Origin: Candidatus Woesearchaeota archaeon
GTDB lineage: Archaea; Nanobdellota; Nanobdellia; Woesearchaeales; GW2011-AR4
Direction of reading: 5' to 3'
DNA length: 38,037 bases
Assembly: GCA_018303655.1 (NCBI GenBank)
Contig: JAGVXT010000010.1
Span: 1 to 38,037 of the forward strand
Positions 29,055 to 37,951 of this stretch are shown here, one piece after another (within the stretch, counting starts at the first letter, position 1; every line of letters begins with the position of its first letter). Made by a program: the position numbers and the translations under genes. The notes beneath the pieces were generated by a model that was given only the letters and a program-made list of their open reading frames with translations, had not been told where the DNA came from and did no database searches.

Positions 29055-29357
29055 ATGACTTTGGTTTACATAACGTGCAAAGATGAAAAGGAAGCTGAAA
29101 GGATATCAACGCATCTGCTGGAAAAAAGGCTGATAGCGTGCGCCAACATATTTCCCATAAAGAGCATGTACTGGTGGAGCAATAAGATTGCAAAACACAA
29201 TGAAAATGCGATTATTGCAAAAACTAACAATAGAAATTTTAAAAAGATTGTGGCCGAAGTCAAAAAAATGCATTCTTACGAGATTCCGTGCATTTTAAAA
29301 TTAGATGCTGCTGCAAACAGTGATTATGGGGCTTGGGCAAAAAAAGAGCTAAGGTAG
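29055..29357 (+). CDS. cutA: CutA1-like divalent-cation tolerance protein
   Basis: A protein of 100 aa, the usual length. The ferredoxin-like CutA1 fold is seen in VYITCKDEKEAERISTHLLEKRLIACANIFPIKSMYWW, then NENAIIAKTNNRNFKKIVAEVKKMHSYEIPCILKLDAA. CutA forms trimers and is linked to copper tolerance, though its biochemical role is unsettled. TATA-like GATTAATAAAC (about 29024-29034) is about 25 nt from the ATG. It is 1 nt from the UbiB-like gene, so they share an operon. Confidence 0.93.
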   Translation: MTLVYITCKDEKEAERISTHLLEKRLIACANIFPIKSMYWWSNKIAKHNENAIIAKTNNRNFKKIVAEVKKMHSYEIPCILKLDAAANSDYGAWAKKELR

Positions 29358-29358
29358 G

Positions 29359-31041
29359 ATGTCACTAAATATAGTAAAAGAGGTGCGGGATATAAACAGG
29401 CTTAACCAGATACTTCTAGTTCTTTTTGAAGAGGGATTTGACTTATTGCTAAAAAAGATAAACCTCAGGCAGTACATACCAATCACAAAAAGGCTTAAAT
29501 CCAAGTTAAAAAAAAGCGAAGAAATAAAGCCGGAAATCAGGCTCAGGAGAACTCTTGAAAGGCTTGGCCCAACTTTCATAAAATTCGGCCAGGTTCTGAG
29601 CGTAAGGCCTGACTTGGTGCCAAAAGAATATTCCAAAGAGCTGGAAAAGCTGCAGGACAAGGTGCCGGAGTTTTCATTTGATGATGTAAGGGCTATAATA
29701 GAAAAAGAGCTTGGCAAGAGCATAGAGCAGCTTTTTCTTCATTTTGAAAAAAAGCCGATTGCAAGCGCCTCCATAAGCCAGGTGCACAAGGCAATCCTGA
29801 AAAACGGGGAAAAGGTTGCTGTAAAGGTGCAGAGGCCAGATGTAAAAAAGATTATGGAAACCGACATAGAGATAATGTTCTATTTTGCGAATCTTCTTGA
29901 AAAGCATCTGGAAAAGGCAAGAAGGTTCAATCCCACAAGAATTGTCAGCGAGTTCAGGGAATGGACAGAAAAGGAGCTTGATTTCAGGCTGGAAGCAAGG
30001 AACGCAAAAAGATTTGCGCAGAATTTCATGGGAAGCAAGACCGTGCGCATTCCCAAGGTTTTTGATGAGTTGACAAGCGAGAAAGTGCTGACTTTGGAGT
30101 TTATAGACGGGATTGAACTGCACAACATAATCGAAATAAGGAAAAGAAAAATTAATTTTGGGCAAGCGCTCAAAAACGGCTTTGATGCTGTGCTGACCCA
30201 GGTTTTTGTCCACGGAATATTTCATGCAGATCCCCATCCGGGCAACCTGATCGTGATGAAGAATAACTCCATTGCCTTTGTTGACTTTGGAATTGTGGGC
30301 TATTTTGATGAAAAGCTGAAGAATAAGTGCATAGATTTGCTTTACGGCATTGTTGAGCATGATGAAGGGCTTGTAGTTGACATATTGATGAGCATGGGCA
30401 TGGAAAGCGATGATGTTGATTATGAGCAGCTTAAATCAGACATTGGGTTTGCAATACAGCCGCTGCAGGGCTCTTCCATAAAGAATATCAAAGTGAGCAG
30501 AGTGCTTGAGGAAGTTATTGATATAGCATTGAAGCACAAGCTAAGAATGCCTATATCTTTTGTCCTGTTTGGAAAAACAATAGTAACACTTGAGGGAATA
30601 GCCCTTGATTACGATCCAAATTTCAATACCATAGAGACTGCAAAGCCATTTATCGAGAAACTGGTGGCAAGAAGAAAAAATCCCCTTTATGCATGGAAGA
30701 ATATTATCCATAATATCCACAGGTACAGGAAGTTTGCAGAGGAATTTCCTGAGAAAGCGGAAAGGGCTCTTGACAAAATACAAAAAGGAAGCATAAAGGT
30801 TAATATTGAAGACACTGACATAAAGCAGCTGTCCATGGAGATAGACAGGAGCAGCAATCGTGTTGCTTATGGACTATTGATTGCTGCTTTGCTGATAGTG
30901 TCTGCTATACTGATACAGGTGGAAAAAGGGCCAACAATACTCGGAATCCCGTTTCTTTCATTTTTCAGCTTCTTTTTTGCATCAATATTCTTATTTGTGT
31001 TGTTTATTTCCATATTGATGGAAAAGTTCAGGCACTGGTGA
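29359..31041 (+). CDS. ABC1/UbiB-family atypical kinase
   Basis: A protein of 560 aa, full length for the family. The diagnostic N-terminal extension KxGQ is in FIKFGQVLSVRPDLVP (75-78), the nucleotide loop is ASASISQVHKAILKNG, the Lys is in VAVKVQRP, the catalytic loop is HADPHPGNLIV and the metal site is FVDFGIVGYF. Two membrane helices are at the C-terminus (GLLIAALLIVSAILI and FLSFFSFFFASIFLFVLFISI). In bacteria and mitochondria UbiB/COQ8 helps quinone synthesis. A role in isoprenoid lipid metabolism is an inference here; no quinone gene is present in the window. Confidence 0.93.
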   Translation: MSLNIVKEVRDINRLNQILLVLFEEGFDLLLKKINLRQYIPITKRLKSKLKKSEEIKPEIRLRRTLERLGPTFIKFGQVLSVRPDLVPKEYSKELEKLQDKVPEFSFDDVRAIIEKELGKSIEQLFLHFEKKPIASASISQVHKAILKNGEKVAVKVQRPDVKKIMETDIEIMFYFANLLEKHLEKARRFNPTRIVSEFREWTEKELDFRLEARNAKRFAQNFMGSKTVRIPKVFDELTSEKVLTLEFIDGIELHNIIEIRKRKINFGQALKNGFDAVLTQVFVHGIFHADPHPGNLIVMKNNSIAFVDFGIVGYFDEKLKNKCIDLLYGIVEHDEGLVVDILMSMGMESDDVDYEQLKSDIGFAIQPLQGSSIKNIKVSRVLEEVIDIALKHKLRMPISFVLFGKTIVTLEGIALDYDPNFNTIETAKPFIEKLVARRKNPLYAWKNIIHNIHRYRKFAEEFPEKAERALDKIQKGSIKVNIEDTDIKQLSMEIDRSSNRVAYGLLIAALLIVSAILIQVEKGPTILGIPFLSFFSFFFASIFLFVLFISILMEKFRHW

Positions 31042-31045
31042 TAAA

Positions 31046-31552
31046 ATGCCGCAGGCTGTTGTCCATGTTTTGTTCACGATAATTGCGCTTGACTTGTTCA
31101 GGGACCATTTTCTCAAGAACAAGCGCAGCATGCCGTTGCACTATGTATTTATAGGAGGAATTGCAGGACTGCTTCCTGACATTGATGTACCATTGTTTTG
31201 GGTTCTGAATAATTTTCTCGGAATTGACATTCCGTGGTTTCACAGGATTTTTACGCATACTTTTCTATTCATTTTTATATTTTTGATTATTTCATTGATT
31301 TACTTTGACTTCAACAGAAAAGCAAGCAAGATTTTTGCAGCCATAACATTTGGAGTTGCATTCCACATTTTTCTGGATTGGCTGCTTGTGGGCGGGCTTG
31401 CCCCGTTTTACCCTTTTTCGGACGCTGTCTATGGCCTGAACCTCATAGGGAAATTGGGGCTGCCATTGGCGGCTGAAGGCCTGGAAGCAATTGTATTGCT
31501 GTGGTGGCTGTGGCACGAGGAAAAGCTGCACAAGATAAGCGATTTTATTTAA
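31046..31552 (+). CDS. YdjM-like membrane-bound metal-dependent hydrolase
   Basis: A protein of 168 aa, with four hydrophobic helices and a family signature of conserved acids and His near helix ends: GGIAGLLPDIDVPLFWVL, FHRIFTHTFLFIFIF and FHIFLDWLLVGG. YdjM/DUF457 proteins are predicted Zn-dependent hydrolases of the membrane (phospholipase-C-like). ATG follows the UbiB stop by 4 nt, so this is the last gene of the cutA operon. The real substrate is unknown. Confidence 0.85.
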   Translation: MPQAVVHVLFTIIALDLFRDHFLKNKRSMPLHYVFIGGIAGLLPDIDVPLFWVLNNFLGIDIPWFHRIFTHTFLFIFIFLIISLIYFDFNRKASKIFAAITFGVAFHIFLDWLLVGGLAPFYPFSDAVYGLNLIGKLGLPLAAEGLEAIVLLWWLWHEEKLHKISDFI

Positions 31553-31602
31553 ACACCAGGGAAAATCTTTGATTTTCGTGGCCATAAAAATTCACCAAAT
31601 TT

Positions 31603-31851
31603 TTATAGGAACCCAAAATTTTTCAAAAACCTTACAATCAAAGCAGCCAAAAAGACTATTGCAACTGCTGTGAAAATATTATTTTTCTTTTTATCTTTTA
31701 TATAAACAATCCAACCTGCCAACAATAAGCCAATAATCAAAGAAAACCACTTCCATCCATTGCTTATATTTGTGTAGAAAACATATGATTCTATCAGCGC
31801 GATTGGAATTGCAATTTTGAGTATCAGTTCCCAGTTGTATTCTTCTTCCAT
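31603..31851 (-). CDS. Small membrane protein, unknown
   Basis: A protein of 82 aa with three hydrophobic helices (LILKIAIPIALIESYVFY, WFSLIIGLLLAGWIVYI and FTAVAIVFLAALIVRFL) and a cytoplasmic Lys-rich loop (KDKKKNN). A TATA-like AATTTAAAAATCC lies 20-27 nt before the ATG. It converges on the YdjM-like gene. I know no family. Confidence 0.62.
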   Translation of the reverse strand: MEEEYNWELILKIAIPIALIESYVFYTNISNGWKWFSLIIGLLLAGWIVYIKDKKKNNIFTAVAIVFLAALIVRFLKNFGFL

Positions 31852-31984
31852 TTTGATTTTAGGATTTTTAAATTTTCAATTTCAATATTAGTTTTAGTAA
31901 TGTTTTTGATAATGTGAAATTAATGTTTGATTTTAATATTTTTCATCTGACATAACGCATTACTTAAAATATTCTTTTAAAAAT

Positions 31985-32662
31985 CTATTCTATTACTGTT
32001 CCCTTAAACTTCTTTCCATTCAGCAGATTTTCCAAATTCTTTAAATCTTTTCCGATAATGTTAACTTTTATCCTTGATTTTTTTGCCTCTTTTGCAGCAA
32101 CAGGATCGAAAGGAGCATTCATCCCAGCCTTCCATTTGCCGCTTATTAATTTGCTGTAGTCCTGCCAGCTTATTTTCTCAATTTTTTTTGCATCCTTGTG
32201 CTTTTTTGGGTCTTTGTCATAAACATAGTCAACATTGCTCATGTTTATAACTTCCCTTATGCCTAAATTTTTTGCCAGCAGCACTGCATCGTAATCAGTG
32301 CTCCATCCGGGCTTCCAGCCTGCTGCCATAACTATGTTTTTTTTGAAATTAATTTTTGAATTCGGGTTTGTGATTATGGAGTCATTTGCCTTATCGCCAA
32401 AAATTGATTTCAGCGAATGGGCATTTATTTTTGTGGCTTGAATGCCAAGCCAGTCCATCTCCCTGTTGCCAAGCTTTTTTATTTTTGAGGCTGCCTGCTG
32501 GAAGTTTCGTGCCAATTTTCCCCCGCCGCAAATGATTATAAATTTATATTTTTTTTTGATGTATTTTTCAATAGTTTTTTTAAAATTATTGAGAAATTTT
32601 TTGTCCAGTTTATCAGGAAATATTAACGAGCCGCCTAATGATATCACAAAAGTTTTTGGCAT
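31985..32662 (-). CDS. pyrH: Uridylate kinase (archaeal type)
   Basis: A protein of 225 aa of the amino-acid kinase family, archaeal/hexameric UMP kinase. FVISLGGSLIFPDKL holds the nucleotide loop, IIICGGGKLARNFQQA the UMP site, and MAAGWKPGWSTDYDAVLLAKNLG and NMSNVDYVYDKDPKKHKDAKK are hallmarks. It makes UDP from UMP, the precursor of the CTP synthase substrate encoded at 36233. A TATA-like TTTTATATTATC is at about 32680-32691. A terminal ELF (residues 205-225) completes the fold. Confidence 0.94.
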   Translation of the reverse strand: MPKTFVISLGGSLIFPDKLDKKFLNNFKKTIEKYIKKKYKFIIICGGGKLARNFQQAASKIKKLGNREMDWLGIQATKINAHSLKSIFGDKANDSIITNPNSKINFKKNIVMAAGWKPGWSTDYDAVLLAKNLGIREVINMSNVDYVYDKDPKKHKDAKKIEKISWQDYSKLISGKWKAGMNAPFDPVAAKEAKKSRIKVNIIGKDLKNLENLLNGKKFKGTVIE

Positions 32663-32697
32663 TATGAATTGCTATTCATGATAATATAAAAACATTT

Positions 32698-33051
32698 CTA
32701 CTGGCTGCCCATTCCGATAAAAGCAACTCCAATTATTATCAATGCAATCCCAAGCCATTTAACCCTGTTCATTTTTTCCCCAAGGAACCTGACGCTCAGC
32801 AAGCTTACCCATATGTAAACCAATGATACAAAAGGGTACAGAACAGACAAATCGCCTCCTTTTAGAGCAGGCACAAACATTAAAGTTCCTATTGCGTACA
32901 AAGCCACCCCTCCAAAAAGATGGTAGTTGGTTGCCAATGAGCTTAGCTTTGACAATTGCTTGGCAGATGCCTTCTTAAGCAGTATTGGGCCAAAAGCTCC
33001 TATAAGAGTTGCTAAAATTACCAATCCAATTGCCCATAGTTGCGTTGCCAT
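32698..33051 (-). CDS. 4-TM DMT/SMR-type transporter subunit (B)
   Basis: A protein of 117 aa from ATG 33051; the track extends upstream into the preceding gene. Four helices: LWAIGLVILATLIGAFGPILL, HLFGGVALYAIGTLMFVPALKG, LSVLYPFVSLVYIWVSLLSV and WLGIALIIIGVAFIGM. The G-E-K-M-N loop (FLGEKMNRVKWLG) is typical of the DMT superfamily. It is a half-size transporter and follows its paralogue with a 1-nt gap, so the two likely form a heterodimer, as paired small multidrug transporters do. Substrate unknown. Confidence 0.82.
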   Translation of the reverse strand: MATQLWAIGLVILATLIGAFGPILLKKASAKQLSKLSSLATNYHLFGGVALYAIGTLMFVPALKGGDLSVLYPFVSLVYIWVSLLSVRFLGEKMNRVKWLGIALIIIGVAFIGMGSQ

Positions 33052-33052
33052 T

Positions 33053-33427
33053 TTAAATGGCTCCTGGCACGGATTCTTTGCTCCCGTAACCAATCGAGAT
33101 TATTCCAAAAATAATGAATGCCACGCCAAACCATTTGAAAGCATTCATCTTTTCATTCAAAAAAAATATTGAAAGCCAGCTTACCCAAATGTAGCTTGTT
33201 GCAATTATCGGGTACAAAACAGAAACTTCCCCGCCTCTGAAAGATACAATCATCAATGTACCACCGACAGCATAAAGAACAATTCCTCCTACGAGATAGT
33301 AGTTTGTCAATATACTTACAATGTCAAATGTTAATGTTGCAGAGCCCAGCTTATAAAGTATCTGGGCAGAGGAAGTCAATAGCGTTGTAAACAAAACAAG
33401 CAAAATTGACTCTAGTTTAGTTGCCAT
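33053..33427 (-). CDS. 4-TM DMT/SMR-type transporter subunit (A)
   Basis: A protein of 124 aa with four helices and the same layout as subunit B: SVLYPIIATSYIWVSWLSIFFLNEKMNAFKWFGVAFIIFG. The two share about the same loops (VLYP...YIWVS, EKMN...KW.G). TATA-like CTTTTAAATAAAAA (about 33467-33480) lies upstream. Alternative: lipid flippase-like EamA half proteins (ArnE/F) have the same size and pairing. Confidence 0.82.
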   Translation of the reverse strand: MATKLESILLVLFTTLLTSSAQILYKLGSATLTFDIVSILTNYYLVGGIVLYAVGGTLMIVSFRGGEVSVLYPIIATSYIWVSWLSIFFLNEKMNAFKWFGVAFIIFGIISIGYGSKESVPGAI

Positions 33428-33497
33428 TTTTATTATTAGTTTTATTTTTAATCTATCATTGGGTATTTTTTATTTAAAAGTTCTCAAATAAAATTCA

Positions 33498-35069
33498 TTA
33501 CTTCAGCATTATCTCAACAAAAGATGAGTAAGCCGGCCTTGTGACAAAAACCCCGATTGTGACTCCTATTATTGTTGTGATTGCAAATCCTTTTAATAAT
33601 CCGGCTCCTGCAAATATCAATGGTATCATGGCAACAACAACAGTTGCGTATGCAAGCATTATTATTATAAACGCCCTCTTGACTTTTTCTCTCCAGTTAT
33701 AAACATTTGCTGTCTCGCCTTTCAGTGTTTCATCTGTTATGACAATCTGATCGTCAACTCCTGTGCCGATTGCAACAAGAATGCCGGCTATTGCAGCCAT
33801 GTCAATGTTCCAGCCTATAAAAGCTGCAACCCCAAGCAATATTATGACTTCAGAAAACATTGTTATCAAAATAGGTATTGCTATCATCATTTTCCTATAC
33901 CTTATACCAATAACAATTGCAACTGAAATTATTGCAAGCAATGACATTAAAATTGCGTTTTTGACAAAGCCTTCTCCCAACACAGGCGAAATTGCATCTG
34001 TCTTGACAATATTCAATTTTACTGGCAAAGAGCCTGTTATCAGAATTGTCTGCAGCCTTTTCATGTTCTGCAATGAATTGAAAATAGCTTCCTGGTTGTT
34101 TGTCCCTGTTCCAGATCCAGATATTGCAATTTGAGTTACAGCCTCTCCTTTCAGGTCAGCGCCTATGTTGAGCTCATCAACCTTTTTATCATCAAGATAA
34201 AGCTCCAATTTTTCGCTTAGGTAATCGCTTCTTCCGGAAGCAGAATCATAAACAACTGTTAAGCTTTTGGTTGCATCAGCTTGTCGTTGGGCAGCTTCCT
34301 GGCTTAAAGTTATTGAAAACCTAAAGCGGCAGAACCATTGCGAGCCGGAAGAGGAGCATCCTGCACCTGGATCAATGCCTGCTTCATTTGCGCTTCTTGC
34401 AACATAAACAATATCGTTGCCTCCTCTGAATACAGTGTTATTTCCAACTTTTGCCTCAAACTTTCCTTGTCTTGCCAACAAATCTTTTATCTCTTCCTCT
34501 GTTGCGCCTGCAATCTCAACGATAATATACTGGTTGCCAACTAAATCATTGGCGTCTTTTATTACTATGTCGCTCAATCCGTAGACATTAAGCCTTTCTT
34601 TCATGTTGTCAATTAAAACACTCATGTCAAATTGGCTAAGCTTGACTTCCGGCTGCAAAAGCACCCTTGTGCCACCCTGCAAATCAAGCCCTTTCCTTAT
34701 GTTTGTCTTTGGAGCTTCATAAACCCTTAAGCCAATGTCTTCGCTTGTTTTGATTATTTTATATGCTCCTTTTGTTGTTTTGATTTGGAATGTCCTGTTA
34801 ATGCCTATTGATGCCATGGATTTGTAATAGGATTCAACATCATCAATAGGAATGTTATTAATTGAGATTATTCTTTCCCTTTGAACAGGCTGGACATTTG
34901 GCTTTGGCTGCGGAATTCCAGCTATGCTTGCCGAGCTGTTTGTCAGAACGCTTCTTATTGCAACTCCCTTGCTTAATGTTGGATGTATGGCTATCAAAGA
35001 GATGATGATAAATAATGCCAACAAAATTACTCTCCAGTTTGTTATTAATTTCCTGATTTTGTAGTTCAT
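33498..35069 (-). CDS. secD: Protein-export membrane protein SecD
   Basis: A protein of 523 aa from ATG 35069, chosen for the GGTGAG site 4 nt upstream; the first 15 codons in the track lie in the intergenic hairpin. The first helix is at about 14-30. After it, residues about 42-110 look like a PDZ domain (ASIAGIPQPKPNVQPVQR, ERIISINNIPIDDVESYY, FQIKTTKGAYKI). The SecD core follows (IRKGLDLQGGTRVLLQPEV) and the five C-terminal helices (GTGVDDQIVITDETLKGE). SecDF uses the proton gradient to help the Sec translocon. A Cys pair (GCSSSGSQWFCRF) in the periplasm-like loop may form a disulfide. Confidence 0.93.
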   Translation of the reverse strand: MNYKIRKLITNWRVILLALFIIISLIAIHPTLSKGVAIRSVLTNSSASIAGIPQPKPNVQPVQRERIISINNIPIDDVESYYKSMASIGINRTFQIKTTKGAYKIIKTSEDIGLRVYEAPKTNIRKGLDLQGGTRVLLQPEVKLSQFDMSVLIDNMKERLNVYGLSDIVIKDANDLVGNQYIIVEIAGATEEEIKDLLARQGKFEAKVGNNTVFRGGNDIVYVARSANEAGIDPGAGCSSSGSQWFCRFRFSITLSQEAAQRQADATKSLTVVYDSASGRSDYLSEKLELYLDDKKVDELNIGADLKGEAVTQIAISGSGTGTNNQEAIFNSLQNMKRLQTILITGSLPVKLNIVKTDAISPVLGEGFVKNAILMSLLAIISVAIVIGIRYRKMMIAIPILITMFSEVIILLGVAAFIGWNIDMAAIAGILVAIGTGVDDQIVITDETLKGETANVYNWREKVKRAFIIIMLAYATVVVAMIPLIFAGAGLLKGFAITTIIGVTIGVFVTRPAYSSFVEIMLK

Positions 35070-35077
35070 AAACTCAC

Positions 35078-35099
35078 CAACAAAATTTTGATTTTGTTG
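35078..35099. repeat. Hairpin in the secF-secD gap
   Basis: CAACAAAAT-TTTG-ATTTTGTTG is a perfect 9-bp inverted repeat between the secF stop and the secD ribosome site. It could set the ratio of SecD to SecF by partial termination or by control of the secD start. Confidence 0.4.
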
Positions 35100-35129
35100 C
35101 TTCGTAATAGCCAAAAACTTTGTTTTTGC

Positions 35130-36074
35130 CTATATGTGTATTCCTTTTTTTGCCTTTTTCTCAACGTAGATTCTCAGCAAGCCTACATTCTGTATCCACG
35201 TGTTGAAGATGTCAGCAATCAATCCAATCAGTAAAATCAGCATAATCTGCCTTATAACCTCTGATTGGGTGACCGCAAGCGCAACAATTATGGAAATTAT
35301 TGCTGTGATTGTCATTGTCATTCCTGTTTTTATTGAGCTTATTATCCTATCCATAACAGTCCCTTCCTTTCTTTTCAATACCCTTACTGTCAGCAAAATG
35401 TCCGTGTCAACAGAATAGCCAATAAGCATGAGGAAAGCAGCAATTCCTGCAGTTCCAATTCTTACATCAAACATATTCATTACTGCCAAAGCAACAGCTA
35501 TATCCGAAAAAGCAGCAAGTATTACTGCAGCGCTTGGTATAAAAGTCCTGAAGTAAATGAAAACAACCAGCCCCATGAACAGGAATGCAACTGCCAATGC
35601 AATCAAAGATTCCCTGAAAAAGCTTGCTCCAAGAGATGAGCCGATTATTTCTATCCCATAATCTACTTTGCTTAAGTCTGTTTTCAGCGCATCGCCAATT
35701 GAATCCAGCAATTTATCAGCCTGCGCTTTATCATTGCCTTCAATATCAGCCTCTACAATGATTCCAACAACAGCTCCCGTGCTTCTTAAAGTCCTGACAG
35801 AAATGTCGTTTCCTGGGAATTGCGATGATATTTGCTTTTCAATCTGGATGGTATCAACATGTTTATCATAAGGAATTGTTACAGTCACTCCTCCTTTCAA
35901 TGACACCTCCTTCTGCATGAAATCACCTGTTGTATAAACCTGGTAGCCGATTTGAATCAGAGCGAGAAAGAGCATTATGAAAGGTATGATTAACAGCAGC
36001 TTGTATTTCTTGTCATAAACTTCAAACAAGGCGCTTTTTACTGATTTTTTTTGCTCGATAGTTTTTTGTTCCAT
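35130..36074 (-). CDS. secF: Protein-export membrane protein SecF
   Basis: A protein of 314 aa, archaeal SecF. First helix LLLIIPFIMLFLALIQIGYQV; the SecF-specific outer segment MQKEVSLKGGVTVTI; then five helices with IAAFLMLIGYSVDTDILLTVRVLKRKEGT, the family motif. SecF precedes SecD, the usual archaeal order. The TATA box CTCTATAAAAAG lies in the two-hairpin repeat upstream (36127-36228). Confidence 0.94.
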   Translation of the reverse strand: MEQKTIEQKKSVKSALFEVYDKKYKLLLIIPFIMLFLALIQIGYQVYTTGDFMQKEVSLKGGVTVTIPYDKHVDTIQIEKQISSQFPGNDISVRTLRSTGAVVGIIVEADIEGNDKAQADKLLDSIGDALKTDLSKVDYGIEIIGSSLGASFFRESLIALAVAFLFMGLVVFIYFRTFIPSAAVILAAFSDIAVALAVMNMFDVRIGTAGIAAFLMLIGYSVDTDILLTVRVLKRKEGTVMDRIISSIKTGMTMTITAIISIIVALAVTQSEVIRQIMLILLIGLIADIFNTWIQNVGLLRIYVEKKAKKGIHI

Positions 36075-36126
36075 ATAATTTTTCCCCAGTAAGATTTATA
36101 GAAAAATACACACTTAATAAAGCTTT

Positions 36127-36228
36127 TTATAGAGAATTTTGAAATACATAAATTTTGTCAAAATTCTCTAAGAGAACTTTGAATGTAAAGTAATAAAATG
36201 GCAGGTTATTCAAAGTTCTCTATATAAA
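36127..36228 (-). repeat. Two-hairpin repeat with promoter, copy 2
   Basis: AGAGAATTTTGA (36131-36142) pairs with TCAAAATTCTCT (36158-36169), perfect 12 bp. AGAGAACTTTGAAT (36171-36184) pairs with ATTCAAAGTTCTCT (36208-36221), perfect 14 bp. The layout, the arms and AGGTTATTCAAAGT are shared with copy 1 at 24231-24337, while loops differ. The secF-proximal end gives the minus-strand TATA box TTCTCTATAAAAAG. The other end lies about 5 nt after the pyrG stop. Confidence 0.78.
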
Positions 36229-36232
36229 CAAA

Positions 36233-37951
36233 TTACTTTCCACAAGCTTTCACAAACCCATAAAACATCGGAGAAGGGTTTCCAAGCCTTGACTTGAATT
36301 CCGGGTGCGATTGGGTGCCGACAAAATAAGGATGATTTTGCAGTTCAATGTATTCCATCAATTTTGTTTTGTCAAACCTTTCATAATAACCAGAAAAAAC
36401 CATTCCGTTTCTTTCAAGCAAATCAACATATTTTGGGTTTACTTCATATCTATGCCTATGCCTTTCCAAAACAATCTTTTTGTTCCTGTCCAGAATTCCC
36501 AGCCTGAAAGCCTGTGACTTGTCTTTCATCAATTCTCTTATTCTTTTTTCATCCTCTTTTAGCCTTCCTGTTTCCTCATAAAGCTTCAAAACTTTGCTTT
36601 TGTCTTTCATAATTGCTGCATAGGCTCCAAGGCGCATTGTGCCTCCGTACATGCTTTTTTCAAGAATCTCTTTTTGCGCGGGCTGGACATCAATTACAGG
36701 AGCGCTTGTCTTTGGGATTATCTCAGTTGTATGTGCATCTTTCAATCCGCAGACATTTCTTGCGAATTCAACAACAGCCAATTGCAATCCGTAGCACAAT
36801 CCAAGATAAGGAATTTTGTTTGTTCTCGCAAAATTAATTGCATTGATCTTGCCCTCAACGCCTGAAGCGCCAAAGCCTCCTGGTACAATAATGCCGTCAT
36901 AATTTTTCAATTCATTCAAAGACTTTTTATTGTTCTCGAACATTTTTGAGTCAAGCCAGTTTATCTCAACCCCGACATTTAGTGAAGCGCCTGCATGAAG
37001 CAATGATTGATTGATAGAAATGTAAGAATCTGCCAGATTGTAATCGCCAATATCGATGTATTTGCCTACAATCGCAACCTTAACTGTTTTTTTTGGATTT
37101 AAAATATTGTCAACAAGCCTTTTCCATTCTGTCCAGCTTGGCTGCCTCTTTGACTTCATTCCAAATTCTTTTAGAAGCTTTTCGCCTAATTTTTCCTTTT
37201 CCAAGTCAAGCGGAATTTGGTAAACAGTTTCAATGTCAGGCTCTGAAATAACATGCTCTGATATTATGTTTGCATAAGTCTCTATTTTCTTTTTTCTCAC
37301 AACATCCAATGGCTTTTTTGCCCTGCAGATTATAAAGTCAGGAAATATCCCGTGCTCGCTCAGCAGCCTTATTGCCTGCTGGGTTGGCTTTGTCTTCATC
37401 TCCTCTATATGGCTTGGGATAGGAAGGTATGTGACAAGAACATAGCTAAGATTCTGCTTTCCAACTTCCCTTTCAAGGCTTTTGATTGCAAACAAAAAGG
37501 GAATGTTCTCATAGTCTCCAATTGTTCCTCCAACTTCTATCAAAACAAAATCATTTTCATTGCTTGCAGCCTTGATTCTTCCCTTTATTTCATCCGGAAT
37601 ATGGGGAATGAACTGCACAGTCTGGCCAAGATATTCTCCTTGCCTTTCCTTGTCAATTACTGTCTTGTAAATCTGGCCTGTTGTGATGTTGTTTCTTTTT
37701 GGAATATCTAGATTGAGAAATCTTTCATAAGTGCCAAGGTCCTGGTCAATCTCGCCTCCATCGTCTGTGACCCAGACTTCGCCATGCTCTGTCGGCCTTA
37801 AGGTGCCTGCATCATAGTTGATGTAAGGGTCTATCTTTATTGCAGTGACCTTGTAGCCGTGCTCCTGAAGAATCTTGCCGATTGATGCTGTTGTTACGCC
37901 TTTTCCAACGCCACTCATTACACCTCCGGCTATGACAATGTATTTAGGCAT
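36233..37951 (-). CDS. pyrG: CTP synthase
   Basis: A protein of 572 aa, full length. It makes CTP from UTP with Gln or ammonia. N-terminal synthase: MPKYIVIAGGVMSGVGKGVTTASIG (P-loop), DPYINYDAGTLRPTEHGEVW, DDGGEIDQDLGTYERFL, GQTVQFIPHIPDEIKGRI. C-terminal class I glutamine amidotransferase (from about 290): PGGFGASGVEGK, YLGLCYGLQLAVVEFARN with the nucleophile Cys, and GTQSHPEFKSR with the His-Glu pair. The TDDGGEID variant of the more common TDDGAETD is noteworthy. GAGGTG lies 9 nt before the ATG. The promoter is probably at or beyond the window end. Confidence 0.97.
   Translation of the reverse strand: MPKYIVIAGGVMSGVGKGVTTASIGKILQEHGYKVTAIKIDPYINYDAGTLRPTEHGEVWVTDDGGEIDQDLGTYERFLNLDIPKRNNITTGQIYKTVIDKERQGEYLGQTVQFIPHIPDEIKGRIKAASNENDFVLIEVGGTIGDYENIPFLFAIKSLEREVGKQNLSYVLVTYLPIPSHIEEMKTKPTQQAIRLLSEHGIFPDFIICRAKKPLDVVRKKKIETYANIISEHVISEPDIETVYQIPLDLEKEKLGEKLLKEFGMKSKRQPSWTEWKRLVDNILNPKKTVKVAIVGKYIDIGDYNLADSYISINQSLLHAGASLNVGVEINWLDSKMFENNKKSLNELKNYDGIIVPGGFGASGVEGKINAINFARTNKIPYLGLCYGLQLAVVEFARNVCGLKDAHTTEIIPKTSAPVIDVQPAQKEILEKSMYGGTMRLGAYAAIMKDKSKVLKLYEETGRLKEDEKRIRELMKDKSQAFRLGILDRNKKIVLERHRHRYEVNPKYVDLLERNGMVFSGYYERFDKTKLMEYIELQNHPYFVGTQSHPEFKSRLGNPSPMFYGFVKACGK

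Noticed and set aside
29674-30360. 228-aa minus-strand ORF
   Set aside because: Complement of the UbiB-like kinase catalytic region; no family-like sequence.
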